A stretch of DNA of 64,000 nt from Methylomonas sp. EFPC3 (GTDB lineage Bacteria > Pseudomonadota > Gammaproteobacteria > Methylococcales > Methylomonadaceae), in the NCBI RefSeq assembly GCF_029643245.1, contig NZ_CP116398.1, forward strand, positions 3,224,001 to 3,288,000. Reading direction: 5' to 3'. The notes beneath the pieces are model-generated. The model was given only the letters and a program-made list of their open reading frames with translations, ran no database searches and was not told the DNA's origin. Position 1 is the first letter of the stretch, and every line of letters begins with the position of its first letter. The position numbers were made by a program, and so were the translations under genes. Positions 28,424 through 37,495 of the stretch are shown here, in pieces.

Positions 28424-29907
28424 AGAGTTTCTACTCCGTTTCTTTTGGAGACGACGTGTGAATCAAACTGGCTTCATTGCCATTCAATTCACCATTTAGG
28501 TCAGACCGACGAAAAAAATACTGCCGGCTGCGATCGATCAAAGGTCCTGAAACTGGTTGCACCGGCAGAGTTTGCAATACCCATCGCGGCGCCCGTTTTA
28601 CTGATTTGGCATATTCAGCCAATGAAATATAAGTAGCTTGAAACTCGTCGAGGCTTGCTTGCGTGACTCGCCGACCAGGAAGATGATCTTGGATAGTCGT
28701 CAGTAACCCCAGCCTTACCAAGTCGTACACCACTTGTTGTTTCAAGCCTAGCCTCTTCGCTGCCTGATCCACAGAAATACTGGCACCTTCGGTGTAGCGC
28801 ATTTCCGCCAGCCAATGCCAAGTTTGTTGCTCATCAAGCTGGATATTTCCCAATGGTGTCGGCTCAGCCGACTTGCCCACTGGTTTTAATTGGTTTCCCA
28901 AAAGCGCCCGAACTAAAGTGATGAATTCTCCATCGCGCAGATGCCAATACTTCAATATGTATCTGACGTTTATTGTCGGTGGCGAGTGCATCGATTCTGT
29001 GCCTGCGAAAATCAATGCTTGTACTTGCTGTTTCGGAATCAGCCAAGCAGCGGCATTGCCGTGGACTCTTGAGACCAACGGCTTCAAAATGCCACCCGCT
29101 ATTAATTCTCTGACCCGGGCCTTCGGCAGCACTAGTTGTTTGGCAGCTTGATCAAGAGTGATACATCCCTTTGCCAGAATCGCTATTTCACTAAGGCTCT
29201 GCTCATCGACTGAACGCAGTCTACGACCGGATGGCAATTCAATCTGATGCCCAGCGATGACCTCAGCTCGAATGAAATGGCGAACCGTTGACGGTGCCAC
29301 GCCGGCTTTTTTGGCAGCTTGTTTCAAAGTCACACGGGGATGTCTGGCAATCGTCTCTGGCTTAAACGCTCGGTGGCGTTTATTCACGACACCTGCCCAA
29401 TGCTCGTGTAAATAGCGCTCGAATGCGTCGCGCAGAAACTGGAAACAATCATCTGATAGGTCGGTATAAAGTACATGGTACAGCGTGCCAAACGTATCTC
29501 GGATGCGTGTAGTACTCTTTGCCTCACGCTTCGCCTGACAGTGAATTTCAATCAAGAGGGCGTGGAAATTGTCCGGCCAATTATCCAGTAAATGACTTGC
29601 CTGCCGCATCAATGCCGAAGCTGTATCCAGTTGATGCATATTTCCGAGCTTTCCCGGCTTTCTGGGCTGAGCGTTATCGGAATACTGCCCCAGGTAACTG
29701 ATCAGTTTGAGCCATTCCAATAGTGACAGGAGCGGAACGCCCGGTAATCCTGATGGGCTATCAATCGCGGCCTCAACCATCTGGCTGAGGCGCAATAATG
29801 AACTACTAACCACGTCTTGAGCCTGATGCCCAGCCAACCATACTGAAATGGTCTAATAACCCCGGACACTTCTAAAGGCAGAATTTATACTGTTAGCAGA
29901 GGTGGTC

Positions 29908-30222
29908 ATGAGTAACGACAAAAAACACAATCGGCCAAAATACAGCCTGGAATTCAAACAAGATGCCGCCAAACTGGTTCTGGAAAAAGGCTACAGCCAA
30001 CAGCAGGCAGCCGATCATTTGGGCATATCGCAAAGCGCCCTAGGACGCTGGGTACGAGCGGAACGCAAGCCTTCGGCGAACGAATCGGCGGTAAAAAAGT
30101 CTTGTCTGAATCTGGGGGACCGTGACGAATTGATCCGCTTACGGAAGGAAAATGAACAGTTGCGAATGGAGCGCGAAATCTTAAAAAAGGCCGCAGTCTT
30201 CTTTGCGAAAGAAACCGAATAA
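29908..30222 (+). CDS. IS3-family OrfA
   Basis: 104 residues from ATG 29908 (a GTG two codons upstream is possible). Helix-turn-helix KLVLEKGYSQQQAADHLGIS and a C-terminal leucine zipper (LRKENEQLRMEREILKKAA). The run TTAAAAAAGG at about 30181 is a likely -1 frameshift site for making OrfAB. Confidence 0.9.
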   Translation: MSNDKKHNRPKYSLEFKQDAAKLVLEKGYSQQQAADHLGISQSALGRWVRAERKPSANESAVKKSCLNLGDRDELIRLRKENEQLRMEREILKKAAVFFAKETE

Positions 30223-30281
30223 AGTACGGGTTTATTCGAGAGCAACAGAAGACCTATCCAGTCACCGTACTGTGTCGGGTC

Positions 30282-31088
30282 ATGGGCGTTGGCACTAGTG
30301 CTTACTACGAATGGTGCACCGCCTCACAAGGCAGTGATAAAAAGCGGCAGGATCAACAGCTTACCGATAAAGTGTGTCAAATCTTTACCGACAACAAGCA
30401 GTGCTTTGGTTCGCGTCGCTTAGCGGATCGCTTGCAGAAACAGGGTTTTGCCGTCGGCCGCTTTAAAACGCGGCGGATCATGCGGGAGTTGAAGTTAAAA
30501 GTTCGCTACCCCAAACGATTTAAAGTGACCACGGACAGCAACCACAGCGAGGCCATCTCCCCAAATCGGCTGGATCGCCAATTCAAGGTCGCTCAGCCAA
30601 ATCAAGTGTGGAGCACGGATATTACCTATGTCTGGACGTTACAGGGCTGGCTGTATGTCGCGGTCGTTATCGATCTATTCTCCCGCCAAGTGGTGGGCTG
30701 GGCCATTGACGACCACATGCGGACCTCGCTCTGTGTCAAGGCATTACAAATGGCCTTCTGGCGTCGCAAACCGCCACCTGGTCTGCTGCATCACTCGGAT
30801 CGTGGTAGTCAGTATGCGAGTCGAGAATATCGCCAACATCTGGCCGTGATGCGCATGGAGCAAAGCATGAGCCGAAAAGGCAATTGCTGGGACAATTCGC
30901 CGACGGAACGCTTTTTCCGTAGCTTGAAGCATGAACAGCTCAACTACGAAAAATTCAAAACCCAAGAGGCGGCAAAACTGAGCGTGATCGACTATTTGGC
31001 TTTTTACAACGGCCGTCGATCGCATTCAACATTGGGCTATCAATCCCCGATCGAATTCGAGCGGGAATTTTCGAGAGACGCTGCCTAA
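30282..31088 (+). CDS. IS3-family transposase OrfB
   Basis: 268 residues from the first ATG; translation probably enters earlier by frameshift from orfA. DDE integrase core: STDITYVW, HHSDRGSQYAS and SPTERFFRSLK, ending in YNGRRSHSTLGYQSP. Intact. Confidence 0.92.
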   Translation: MGVGTSAYYEWCTASQGSDKKRQDQQLTDKVCQIFTDNKQCFGSRRLADRLQKQGFAVGRFKTRRIMRELKLKVRYPKRFKVTTDSNHSEAISPNRLDRQFKVAQPNQVWSTDITYVWTLQGWLYVAVVIDLFSRQVVGWAIDDHMRTSLCVKALQMAFWRRKPPPGLLHHSDRGSQYASREYRQHLAVMRMEQSMSRKGNCWDNSPTERFFRSLKHEQLNYEKFKTQEAAKLSVIDYLAFYNGRRSHSTLGYQSPIEFEREFSRDAA

Positions 31089-31558
31089 ACAAGTGTCCGG
31101 TTTTTGTTGACCATTACATACACCACAATCACATTGGAGGTAGTTCACTCGCCCTAGGCGCTGGACGCTGCCACAACAAGGACACCGGTCATGTAGCACA
31201 ACAGCATGTCGGCTACAGACGCAACTGATTTTTAACAACCATGACCCACGGATATGGGCTGATTCCTGAAAACACAACGAGCACCAGCGCATTAGACTAG
31301 TGTTGAAATCAACACTAGTCTGAGAATTCAACAATTCGGTTGATCCCCGGAAACTCGAGAGTGGACCAATCAGCGTTTGTCTTTCCTCGATTGATAAGTT
31401 AAGCCCTTGGCATAGGGCGTCAAAGCTTCTAAACGGGTTAACTAACTGGCTAAGGGTCACGTAGCCGTTAGCCTGCGAAACGCGCAGCAAATATCCGATA
31501 GTCGCCTCCCCATGAAAGGGGCGAATACGAACCGGCAATGTAGGCTGATTTTCAAAAA

Positions 31559-32230
31559 TCATCTTCCCTGCGCGACCTTTGTCAGGTCGTGAATCTGCTT
31601 GAGTTTATGACGACCGAATTCGTAAGAAGCTGTATTTGGCTTCAGATTTCGTTGTAATTTGACTGGCAATTCACGAAACAACACAAATGCAACTTGATGA
31701 GCTAAATCCAACTCATATTGCCGAGCCGGTTTTGTGATTAAGGTGACGAGTTCTAAACCGCATGCACATTTCCAATCCGCTGAAAGCCGACGCCAAGAAA
31801 AATTTCTGCGACATTTCGGACATATTCGGGCCAATTCAATACGGTGGAATGGGCATACTTCAATTAATTTGCACTCCCATAGTCCGTAATAGAACTCATC
31901 ATCGCTTAAACATTTTGGGCAAAACCAAAGAGGTGTGGGTATTCGTAGGATTCCAGTCAGGGTCCTATTTCGTTCTAAAGCATTGATCAGCGGATTTTGC
32001 GCGTATCGAATCCACCAACATTTTTTTAGCGACAGAAAGCCCCCGAAAAGTGATTGCGCTATTTGGAATGACTCATCGTGCTCATATGTATACCAACGAG
32101 ACAGCAATTGCCTAACGTCTAAAGGCAGGCTGTGACCGTTAGCACTGTAAAACCGGTACCCATAACCCATCAGGCTTTCCCCCGGTTGTAGCTGCGGTCG
32201 AACGGGATAGTCGCTAAACGGTATCAACAT
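31559..32230 (-). CDS. tniQ: Short TniQ-family protein
   Basis: 223 residues. The N-terminal TniQ motif (VRPQLQPGESLMGYGYRFY) is followed by a zinc-finger block (FCPKC, CPFHRIEL, CPKC, CACG). TniQ proteins link the transposase regulator TnsC to the target DNA. It is shorter than most TniQ proteins of about 400 residues. The stop overlaps the tniQ2 start by 4 bp and its start overlaps tnsC by 7 bp, so all are one operon. Whether it works without the broken tniQ2 is unknown. Confidence 0.85.
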   Translation of the reverse strand: MLIPFSDYPVRPQLQPGESLMGYGYRFYSANGHSLPLDVRQLLSRWYTYEHDESFQIAQSLFGGFLSLKKCWWIRYAQNPLINALERNRTLTGILRIPTPLWFCPKCLSDDEFYYGLWECKLIEVCPFHRIELARICPKCRRNFSWRRLSADWKCACGLELVTLITKPARQYELDLAHQVAFVLFRELPVKLQRNLKPNTASYEFGRHKLKQIHDLTKVAQGR

Positions 32231-33198
32231 ACCGCCTCCTTACGGCCCTTGCGGGCACTACTGAAATTGCCAGACTCGAATGGCTCATTACCCCTGTCCA
32301 GGCGGCGAAACTCAAATGAAGGATTGAAAGGATTCAGTTTACCCAATCCCTCCCACCAGATTTCCTCGGTAAAGGCTTGTTCCAAAAGCATTGGGCCAAT
32401 CTCTGCCATTCCGGTTTCCAATGCGAGCCGCAACGCGGACGCCAAGACCTTTTTGATATACGCAACACGACCATCACTAGCGTAGTAGAGACGCATACCC
32501 AGATCATCCCAACCAAACTGGCCACACATCAAAGGCAGTGGTAGGCAGGAACCCAGCGAACGAAACAGTTGAAGGCATTCGGCGTGGATAGAGTTCGTGT
32601 CACTTTGCCCCAGGGCTAAACGAATGCGCCGGGAAAAGCGTCGCCGGAGTTGTTCGTTAACTTGTAAGATTTGTTCCAGGCGAGGCACGCCAAGTAACAC
32701 GGTCGGCACACCGGTCTGATCGATTAATGATTTTATCCAATCACCTACCATGTAATGTGTGGTGGCTCGACCTCGGTCATGAATATGTTGTGCTTCATCG
32801 AACAAGATCATTTCCACTCGACAGGCCCGGCATAACCTGATGACCCGCGATGTTTTCGCCGACACGGTTCCGGTGGTCGCCCCTGGATCTCCCAGCTTTT
32901 CAAGCAAAGCCGTTGCCACGCTCGCTACAGTGGCCGTCGAGGGAACCGAAACGATCAGCACCGGTGTGACATCCCGGTCAGGCAAGGCAAATTTGGGATA
33001 TTGTTGCTCAATCCAGCTACAGAGACTGCTTTTGCCAGCACCGCTTTCACCGAGTACCAACAAGTGCTGGGCAATGCCCGTTTCGCGAAACAATGCTAGA
33101 TTTGTTTTAACCGCATCGACTGCGACGACGAAGGGTGGAAAGGGAATGTACTCTTCATCAAAACGTTGTAACTCGTTGCAAATCTCTTTGAAATTCAT
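32224..33198 (-). CDS. tnsC: TnsC/TniB-type AAA+ transposition regulator
   Basis: 324 residues. ATG 33198 is chosen because AGGAGG lies 5 bases upstream and the start overlaps the tnsB stop (ATGA). Walker A GESGAGKSS at about residue 50 and Walker B ILFDEAQHIHD, an RRRFSRRI arginine-rich segment, then a C-terminal lid. TnsC forms an ATP-dependent filament on target DNA, recruits TnsA/TnsB and gives target immunity. Confidence 0.92.
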   Translation of the reverse strand: MNFKEICNELQRFDEEYIPFPPFVVAVDAVKTNLALFRETGIAQHLLVLGESGAGKSSLCSWIEQQYPKFALPDRDVTPVLIVSVPSTATVASVATALLEKLGDPGATTGTVSAKTSRVIRLCRACRVEMILFDEAQHIHDRGRATTHYMVGDWIKSLIDQTGVPTVLLGVPRLEQILQVNEQLRRRFSRRIRLALGQSDTNSIHAECLQLFRSLGSCLPLPLMCGQFGWDDLGMRLYYASDGRVAYIKKVLASALRLALETGMAEIGPMLLEQAFTEEIWWEGLGKLNPFNPSFEFRRLDRGNEPFESGNFSSARKGRKEAVC

Positions 33199-35207
33199 AC
33201 GCGACCTCCTTGCAAGCGTTTCATTTGAAAGGAGCCGATGATTTCCATCGCCGACGGTTCCTGACACTGTTCGACTACTTCACACGCTTTGTTTTTTTGC
33301 GGCTTGGATACCTTTTTAACATCAGGTTTAGTATCGGTATTTAGATCGGACCCGTTCGGTTTACTACTGGTGATCCCTCGCAGTGCCGCACTACGGCGTC
33401 TTGCGCGATGTTTGCGCTTAGTCATTAATGATTCGATAGCTTGAGCCAGCTCATTTCGGGCTCTCTCAAGCGCTACTTTGTCGATAATGTCCGCACCTTG
33501 CTCCCGTAGATATTGACGAATAAATTCGTTTTGTTTGATGGTGAGTCCATGGGCAAACTCATAGTCGACTGCCTTTACGGCAACCGGCTCGGCATTATTG
33601 GGCCCCCAGACCTGGATTTCACCCAAGTCTTCCGGGTCGTAGACCAACCGAACTTTCACCCCCTCACCAAATCCACGCAGGATGGGACTGAGCTCATCGC
33701 CACTGTAGCGGATGCCATGCAGGAAAATTCCATCACGGCGCAATGAACGTTCTGCGACTAGGCCGATACGGCGCTGCAATGTTTGCAAATCACTAGGTAG
33801 TACCGGTTCGTGATGTGCAATGCTTTCTTGCCAGCGAGCCCAAGGCGTTGTTTTACCGAGACCTCGATGTTCGTCCTGGGCATAAATATCAACCACCCAT
33901 TTTTCAAAAATTTGCTTAAATTCAGCAAAGGTTAACAACGCTGCTCTTTGTGGATCGTAGTCGCCGCGCAGATAAAATTTGGCAAAACTAGTTCCGGGCA
34001 ACTGATGAGCAAAGAAGTAGTTGATTGTTTTTAAATGGCGCTCTACCACCCCTTTAAAACGTGGCGCATGCTTGGGGCAGTATTGAATGCGAATGCCTAA
34101 ATCGTAAGCGACGCTTTCCAGGTCATTGCTATGGAACTCCAAGCCATTGTCGACCACCATGACTTCAGGCAAACCGTAACAAGGCCAAGTGTTGGCGATT
34201 TTTAGGTTTGCTATGATCCCATCAGCCAATTTTTTGGGCAGAATGGCATGCCGTAAGGCACCCATTACCGCTGCTGTCGAAGGGCTATCGAAACTCAAAT
34301 AGTAGCCCAGCAACATCCGGCTATAGTGGTCGATAATCACGGTTAACGTGGGCCTGCCAAGTGGTAGCCAAGTTCTTTCGTCAATGAGGAATAAATCGAG
34401 CGGCGTATGATCAATTTCAACGCGCTCTAGGATACGAGAGGTTTTTACGCCGGCTTTTAACAACCTAAATCGCCTATCCGCAGCTGCGTTACCTTCCTTA
34501 AGTACCACGAGTTCGTATGCCTGAGCATGTTCAACCAAACGGTACAAAGTCCTTAAAGACGGGGATTTGATAGGCGTACCGCCAATAGTTCGCTGGTTCT
34601 CAATATCGATTTTGCCGAGTAAGCGCGTATATACGCTACGGCCGGTCGCCTGTGGTGAGGCTTTAAAAGCATCATCCAAAGCTTCTGCTACCAACTGGAG
34701 AATGCGATCATTTTGCCGCAACTTTTTTGGACCACGAAGATCAGTCCTCGGAATGATAGCTCGCGGGTCACCTACTGATTTAAACCGACAATACCAACGA
34801 TATACGGTTGTCACGCCCGGCGGGGTTAAATCACCGATTTCTAAAGCGGCCTGTCCAATTAACGGCTTTAAATACTCTGGAGTAAAAATCGGAACGCCAT
34901 GATCGAGAATACATTCAAGATAATGTTTTCGACGCTTCACGGCGTTTCTGACGCCTTCTGATAGTTCATCAAGTGGCCTTGAAAATGAAGGCACTAACAA
35001 GTTTGTAGCGGCCGCAGCATCACCCGACTTCGCGGAAATTTTGCCAGCCTTATACTCGGTGAGCAGTTGCTCACGACTAATTACAGAAAAATGGCCGTCA
35101 TTCATGCGTTCCAACAGCAACTCACTATTCGGTTGGATACGATCTATTCGATATGCAGTACCGTTCCAGTCAAAAACCCTGTTCTTGCGCAATGTAAAAC
35201 CAGCCAT
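33195..35207 (-). CDS. tnsB: TnsB/TniA-type DDE transposase
   Basis: 670 residues. N-terminal HTH DNA-binding domains (about 60-230), rve catalytic core with D266 (EIDHTPLD), D353 (VVDNGLEF) and E389 (GVVERHLK), the last two 36 apart as in DD(35)E enzymes, then a Mu-type C-terminal beta barrel. The tail is basic (TKRKHRARRR). It binds the repeated sites at the transposon ends and joins 3' ends to the target. It overlaps tnsA by 38 bp. Confidence 0.95.
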   Translation of the reverse strand: MAGFTLRKNRVFDWNGTAYRIDRIQPNSELLLERMNDGHFSVISREQLLTEYKAGKISAKSGDAAAATNLLVPSFSRPLDELSEGVRNAVKRRKHYLECILDHGVPIFTPEYLKPLIGQAALEIGDLTPPGVTTVYRWYCRFKSVGDPRAIIPRTDLRGPKKLRQNDRILQLVAEALDDAFKASPQATGRSVYTRLLGKIDIENQRTIGGTPIKSPSLRTLYRLVEHAQAYELVVLKEGNAAADRRFRLLKAGVKTSRILERVEIDHTPLDLFLIDERTWLPLGRPTLTVIIDHYSRMLLGYYLSFDSPSTAAVMGALRHAILPKKLADGIIANLKIANTWPCYGLPEVMVVDNGLEFHSNDLESVAYDLGIRIQYCPKHAPRFKGVVERHLKTINYFFAHQLPGTSFAKFYLRGDYDPQRAALLTFAEFKQIFEKWVVDIYAQDEHRGLGKTTPWARWQESIAHHEPVLPSDLQTLQRRIGLVAERSLRRDGIFLHGIRYSGDELSPILRGFGEGVKVRLVYDPEDLGEIQVWGPNNAEPVAVKAVDYEFAHGLTIKQNEFIRQYLREQGADIIDKVALERARNELAQAIESLMTKRKHRARRRSAALRGITSSKPNGSDLNTDTKPDVKKVSKPQKNKACEVVEQCQEPSAMEIIGSFQMKRLQGGRV

Positions 35208-35892
35208 TGTCAGCCTCCAGGTTCAATTCAATTAGGGTATCGTCTGAGATAGGCTGGTCCAGGGAACAACGCAAATATCCAGCCAAGAGCAAACTGTAGG
35301 GGTCTACGCTACTGTCAGTTGTCAAAGCTGTAACCTCTGCAAACGATGCAGGAAGGCAGTCGCGAAGTTTAATGATAGCTACCGTCATGGCATCCGCGGA
35401 TGGTCGAATAAGTGGAGCTTGACGAAGTACCCAGCGTAGATTGGATAAGCGTGGCTCTTGCCGTATCACTTCATCGGTCAAGATAAAAAAGGGCTTTTTT
35501 GACCTACGCATATGCTCAGCGACACAATTAAATTTGTGCTGTACATCTTCATGACCAAGACTACTGACCGCCTTGACCTCGATAAGAATGATTTCGCCGG
35601 TGATCAACACTAGCTCGAAATCCGGGGTATATCGGCGCAATTCCGCGCCATCGGGATACTCAAGGGTTATTGGTTGTTCACGATATCGCACAACATTGGG
35701 AGATGCCTCGAACAGATAAATAGCGTCCCGTTCTGGTAATCCCTCATGGTGCACCATCCGACCATTCTTGCGGCTGGGGAATTTTCCGCGAACAATGCAG
35801 CCTGATGGACTAATAACATTCCGGGCTCGTCGATGATTATCGCCGGCTGGCTTCATACCACACCAGCGCCCTTGCCAAAGATTTGAGGACAT
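35170..35892 (-). CDS. tnsA: TnsA-type endonuclease
   Basis: 240 residues from ATG 35892, which has GGAGAG just upstream; the frame extends to 35967 without a better start. Restriction-like catalytic set: E in LPERDAIYLFE, D in YTPDFEL, and EVK in ILIEVKAV. TnsA cuts the 5' strands so that the element moves by cut-and-paste. First gene of the transposition operon; a terminator at 36051-36078 separates it from the next minus-strand gene upstream. Confidence 0.93.
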   Translation of the reverse strand: MSSNLWQGRWCGMKPAGDNHRRARNVISPSGCIVRGKFPSRKNGRMVHHEGLPERDAIYLFEASPNVVRYREQPITLEYPDGAELRRYTPDFELVLITGEIILIEVKAVSSLGHEDVQHKFNCVAEHMRRSKKPFFILTDEVIRQEPRLSNLRWVLRQAPLIRPSADAMTVAIIKLRDCLPASFAEVTALTTDSSVDPYSLLLAGYLRCSLDQPISDDTLIELNLEADNGWFYIAQEQGF

Positions 35893-36050
35893 ATTACTCT
35901 CCATTAATCTAATTTCAGGGCGCACAAATCCTGCGCCCTGAATAATGCGTTTAAAAATGGTGCGCATAAACAGGCCGCAGGCTTGACACCCACGATTTTT
36001 AGATTAACAATGAGCTCGTCTTGAGGATCAAAATCTCGACGGCTTCATCA

Positions 36051-36078
36051 AAAGCTTAGGGTTGCAGCCCTAGGCTTT
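36051..36078. terminator. Bidirectional rho-independent terminator
   Basis: An 11-bp stem (AAAGCTTAGGG / CCCTAGGCTTT, one G-T pair) with a 6-base loop, followed by TT and a T-rich tail on the plus strand and by TTTTGATG on the minus strand. Ends the small regulator transcript before tnsA. Confidence 0.8.
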
Positions 36079-36117
36079 TTGTCTTTCTAAGCCTGTGTTT
36101 TAGTCAGTACATATTGC

Positions 36118-36405
36118 TTAGGTCATATCGTTTTCTCCTTCTAGTAAATGTGGTTTAGGGTTGGACATACGCTGCTGTGCCAGCCAGCGTGCAACATCGA
36201 CCGTTAACGCAAAGTGACCACTACGACCTTCAATCTCAAATTCCGGTACCGAAATTCTTTTTCGCAGCCGTGCTTGCCGATAAGCGCCTGAACTTGAATA
36301 CCCGAGTACCTTCCACAGATCTCGGGCCGCAATTAACGGTCCATATAAGTGGTTTAAATCGCCACGAATTTCTTGTACGAGTTGTTCAGTGACGTCTGGT
36401 TGCAT
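36118..36405 (-). CDS. Small putative DNA-binding protein of the transposon
   Basis: 95 residues. LIAARDLWKVLGYSSSGAYRQARLRKRISVPEFEIEGRSGHFALTVDVARWL resembles an AlpA/excisionase or MerR-like winged helix (one or two helices, a wing, then a helix). I do not recognise the exact family. It lies upstream of tnsA, and a perfect inverted repeat (36441-36459) sits 36 bp before its start, suggesting self-regulation or control of the divergent gene at 36568. Confidence 0.6.
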   Translation of the reverse strand: MQPDVTEQLVQEIRGDLNHLYGPLIAARDLWKVLGYSSSGAYRQARLRKRISVPEFEIEGRSGHFALTVDVARWLAQQRMSNPKPHLLEGENDMT

Positions 36406-36440
36406 AGAGCAGTCTTGAGTAACGGTAATATCATTAGGAT

Positions 36441-36459
36441 TTAGCCTAACGTAGGCTAA
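36441..36459. promoter_or_regulatory. Perfect inverted-repeat operator in a divergent promoter
   Basis: TTAGCCTAACGTAGGCTAA: 8-bp arms with a 3-bp spacer. Lies between the small DNA-binding protein gene and the 293-residue gene, in an AT-rich promoter region. Confidence 0.65.
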
Positions 36460-36567
36460 CTGGCTGCGTCAAAGGAACGATTTTTTGCACAAAAAATAAA
36501 TAATTAATAAATTTCAATTGGTTAAACGATATTTATCATTTTAGCGGCAGCTGAGGCTAAAATTCAC

Positions 36568-37449
36568 ATGGTCACTTATCAAAAAAATAATCTGAAAATT
36601 CCGAGAAGCCTTGATCCAATCCAAATCCTTCGTGTACGTTACTGGTATGAAGGCGTTCGGATTCGACTGGGTTACACTCAGGCCAAACAGATAGAAAACC
36701 ATTTCCGAGCAAAGCTCGACCCAAACTTTCAGGAAAAGGACCCATCGGGTAAATGGAGCCGCTACAAGCTGGGTAAAAATACTCCACTCGCAGGATTAAT
36801 CGAAAACGTTAATAGGGAAGCTGATGGATCAGCAAAGGAAATAAACCATATCCTATGGGACGTTATCTCCCTGCATGAAACTGATGTAGTGGCAATTGAC
36901 ACCTGGTTAAATCAGCTTAAGGGGACTGAAGCTGGTAATATCGTTTTTCAACCGAAATTAAGACACCCAGGTCAATGGGAGCCAATTAATAAGCTCTCAA
37001 CGCCACACTTTCGAAAACTTTTAGAAGTGGGAAATTTCGATAGTCTTGCTGCATTAGTGCTGTATTGGCACAAAGCCAATATTAAAGGCAAGGGTGATCA
37101 ACAGCCTCTTGCTTACGTCATATTCGAAATCTTATTGATCATCGGTTATGAACTGGATAAAAGAAAGCTTTTAGGCGAGTTCTTTGAATTATTCAGAGTT
37201 AACATTTTTGAAAACATGGATTGGGACGATGGCTCGTTTCCGATGACTCCGGAGCAATACAGGCATAATGTTCAGTTACTCTCTGAATTAGCCGGCCAAA
37301 TTAATGACCGGGATTATGTCCACTCCTTAGATGACCATAAGCTAAAAGCTAATCTTCTTACCCAAACGCGTTGGCTTAACATCAAACTAACTCTCGGACT
37401 CAATGGAAACAGGTATCAAGGTCTCGTTGCACAACAGCAATCAAACTGA
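36568..37449 (+). CDS. Protein of unknown function, transposon accessory
   Basis: 293 residues, soluble, mostly helical, without signal or membrane segments. The N-terminus (RSLDPIQILRVRYWYEGVRIRLGYTQAKQIENHF) and the strings of tryptophan/tyrosine in WYEGVRIRLG are distinctive, but I do not recognise a family. It is divergent from the small regulator and convergent with the 395-residue zinc protein, a placement expected of a transposon accessory gene. GC content is lower than in gyrB. Confidence 0.6.
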   Translation: MVTYQKNNLKIPRSLDPIQILRVRYWYEGVRIRLGYTQAKQIENHFRAKLDPNFQEKDPSGKWSRYKLGKNTPLAGLIENVNREADGSAKEINHILWDVISLHETDVVAIDTWLNQLKGTEAGNIVFQPKLRHPGQWEPINKLSTPHFRKLLEVGNFDSLAALVLYWHKANIKGKGDQQPLAYVIFEILLIIGYELDKRKLLGEFFELFRVNIFENMDWDDGSFPMTPEQYRHNVQLLSELAGQINDRDYVHSLDDHKLKANLLTQTRWLNIKLTLGLNGNRYQGLVAQQQSN

Positions 37450-37495
37450 CTGATTAAAACAATCGATGAGATTCAAGCCATTCGGTCGCAAGAAG

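Larger units (their letters stand above)
29844..31118 (+). mobile_element. IS3-family (IS150-group) insertion sequence inside tniQ2
   Basis: 1275 bp. Ends TGAAATGGTCTAATAACC and, inverted, TGTAATGGTCAACAAAAACC. It is flanked by the 3-bp duplication TAC at 29841-29843 and 31119-31121. Contains orfA and orfB on the plus strand, opposite to tniQ2. Clean ends and duplication imply a recent insertion. Confidence 0.92.
28431..31562 (-). pseudogene. tniQ: Large TniQ/TnsD-type target-selection protein, interrupted by an IS3-family element
   Basis: The 5' part (31562 to 31122) encodes the TniQ N-terminus (PVRIRPFHGEATIGYLLR) and zinc-binding cysteines (CSLC, CPCC, CDC). The IS occupies 29844-31118. 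The 3' part (29840 to 28431) continues into the TnsD-like C-terminal region, with several MerR-like helix-turn-helix repeats. Removing the IS and one TAC copy joins the parts in frame as YLQCDCGVWLAGHQAQDVV. The ancestral protein had about 617 residues. TniQ/TnsD proteins choose the target, so its loss may have fixed the transposon in place. A remaining ATG-led C-terminal frame of 468 residues (29837-28431) may still be expressed. Confidence 0.85.
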
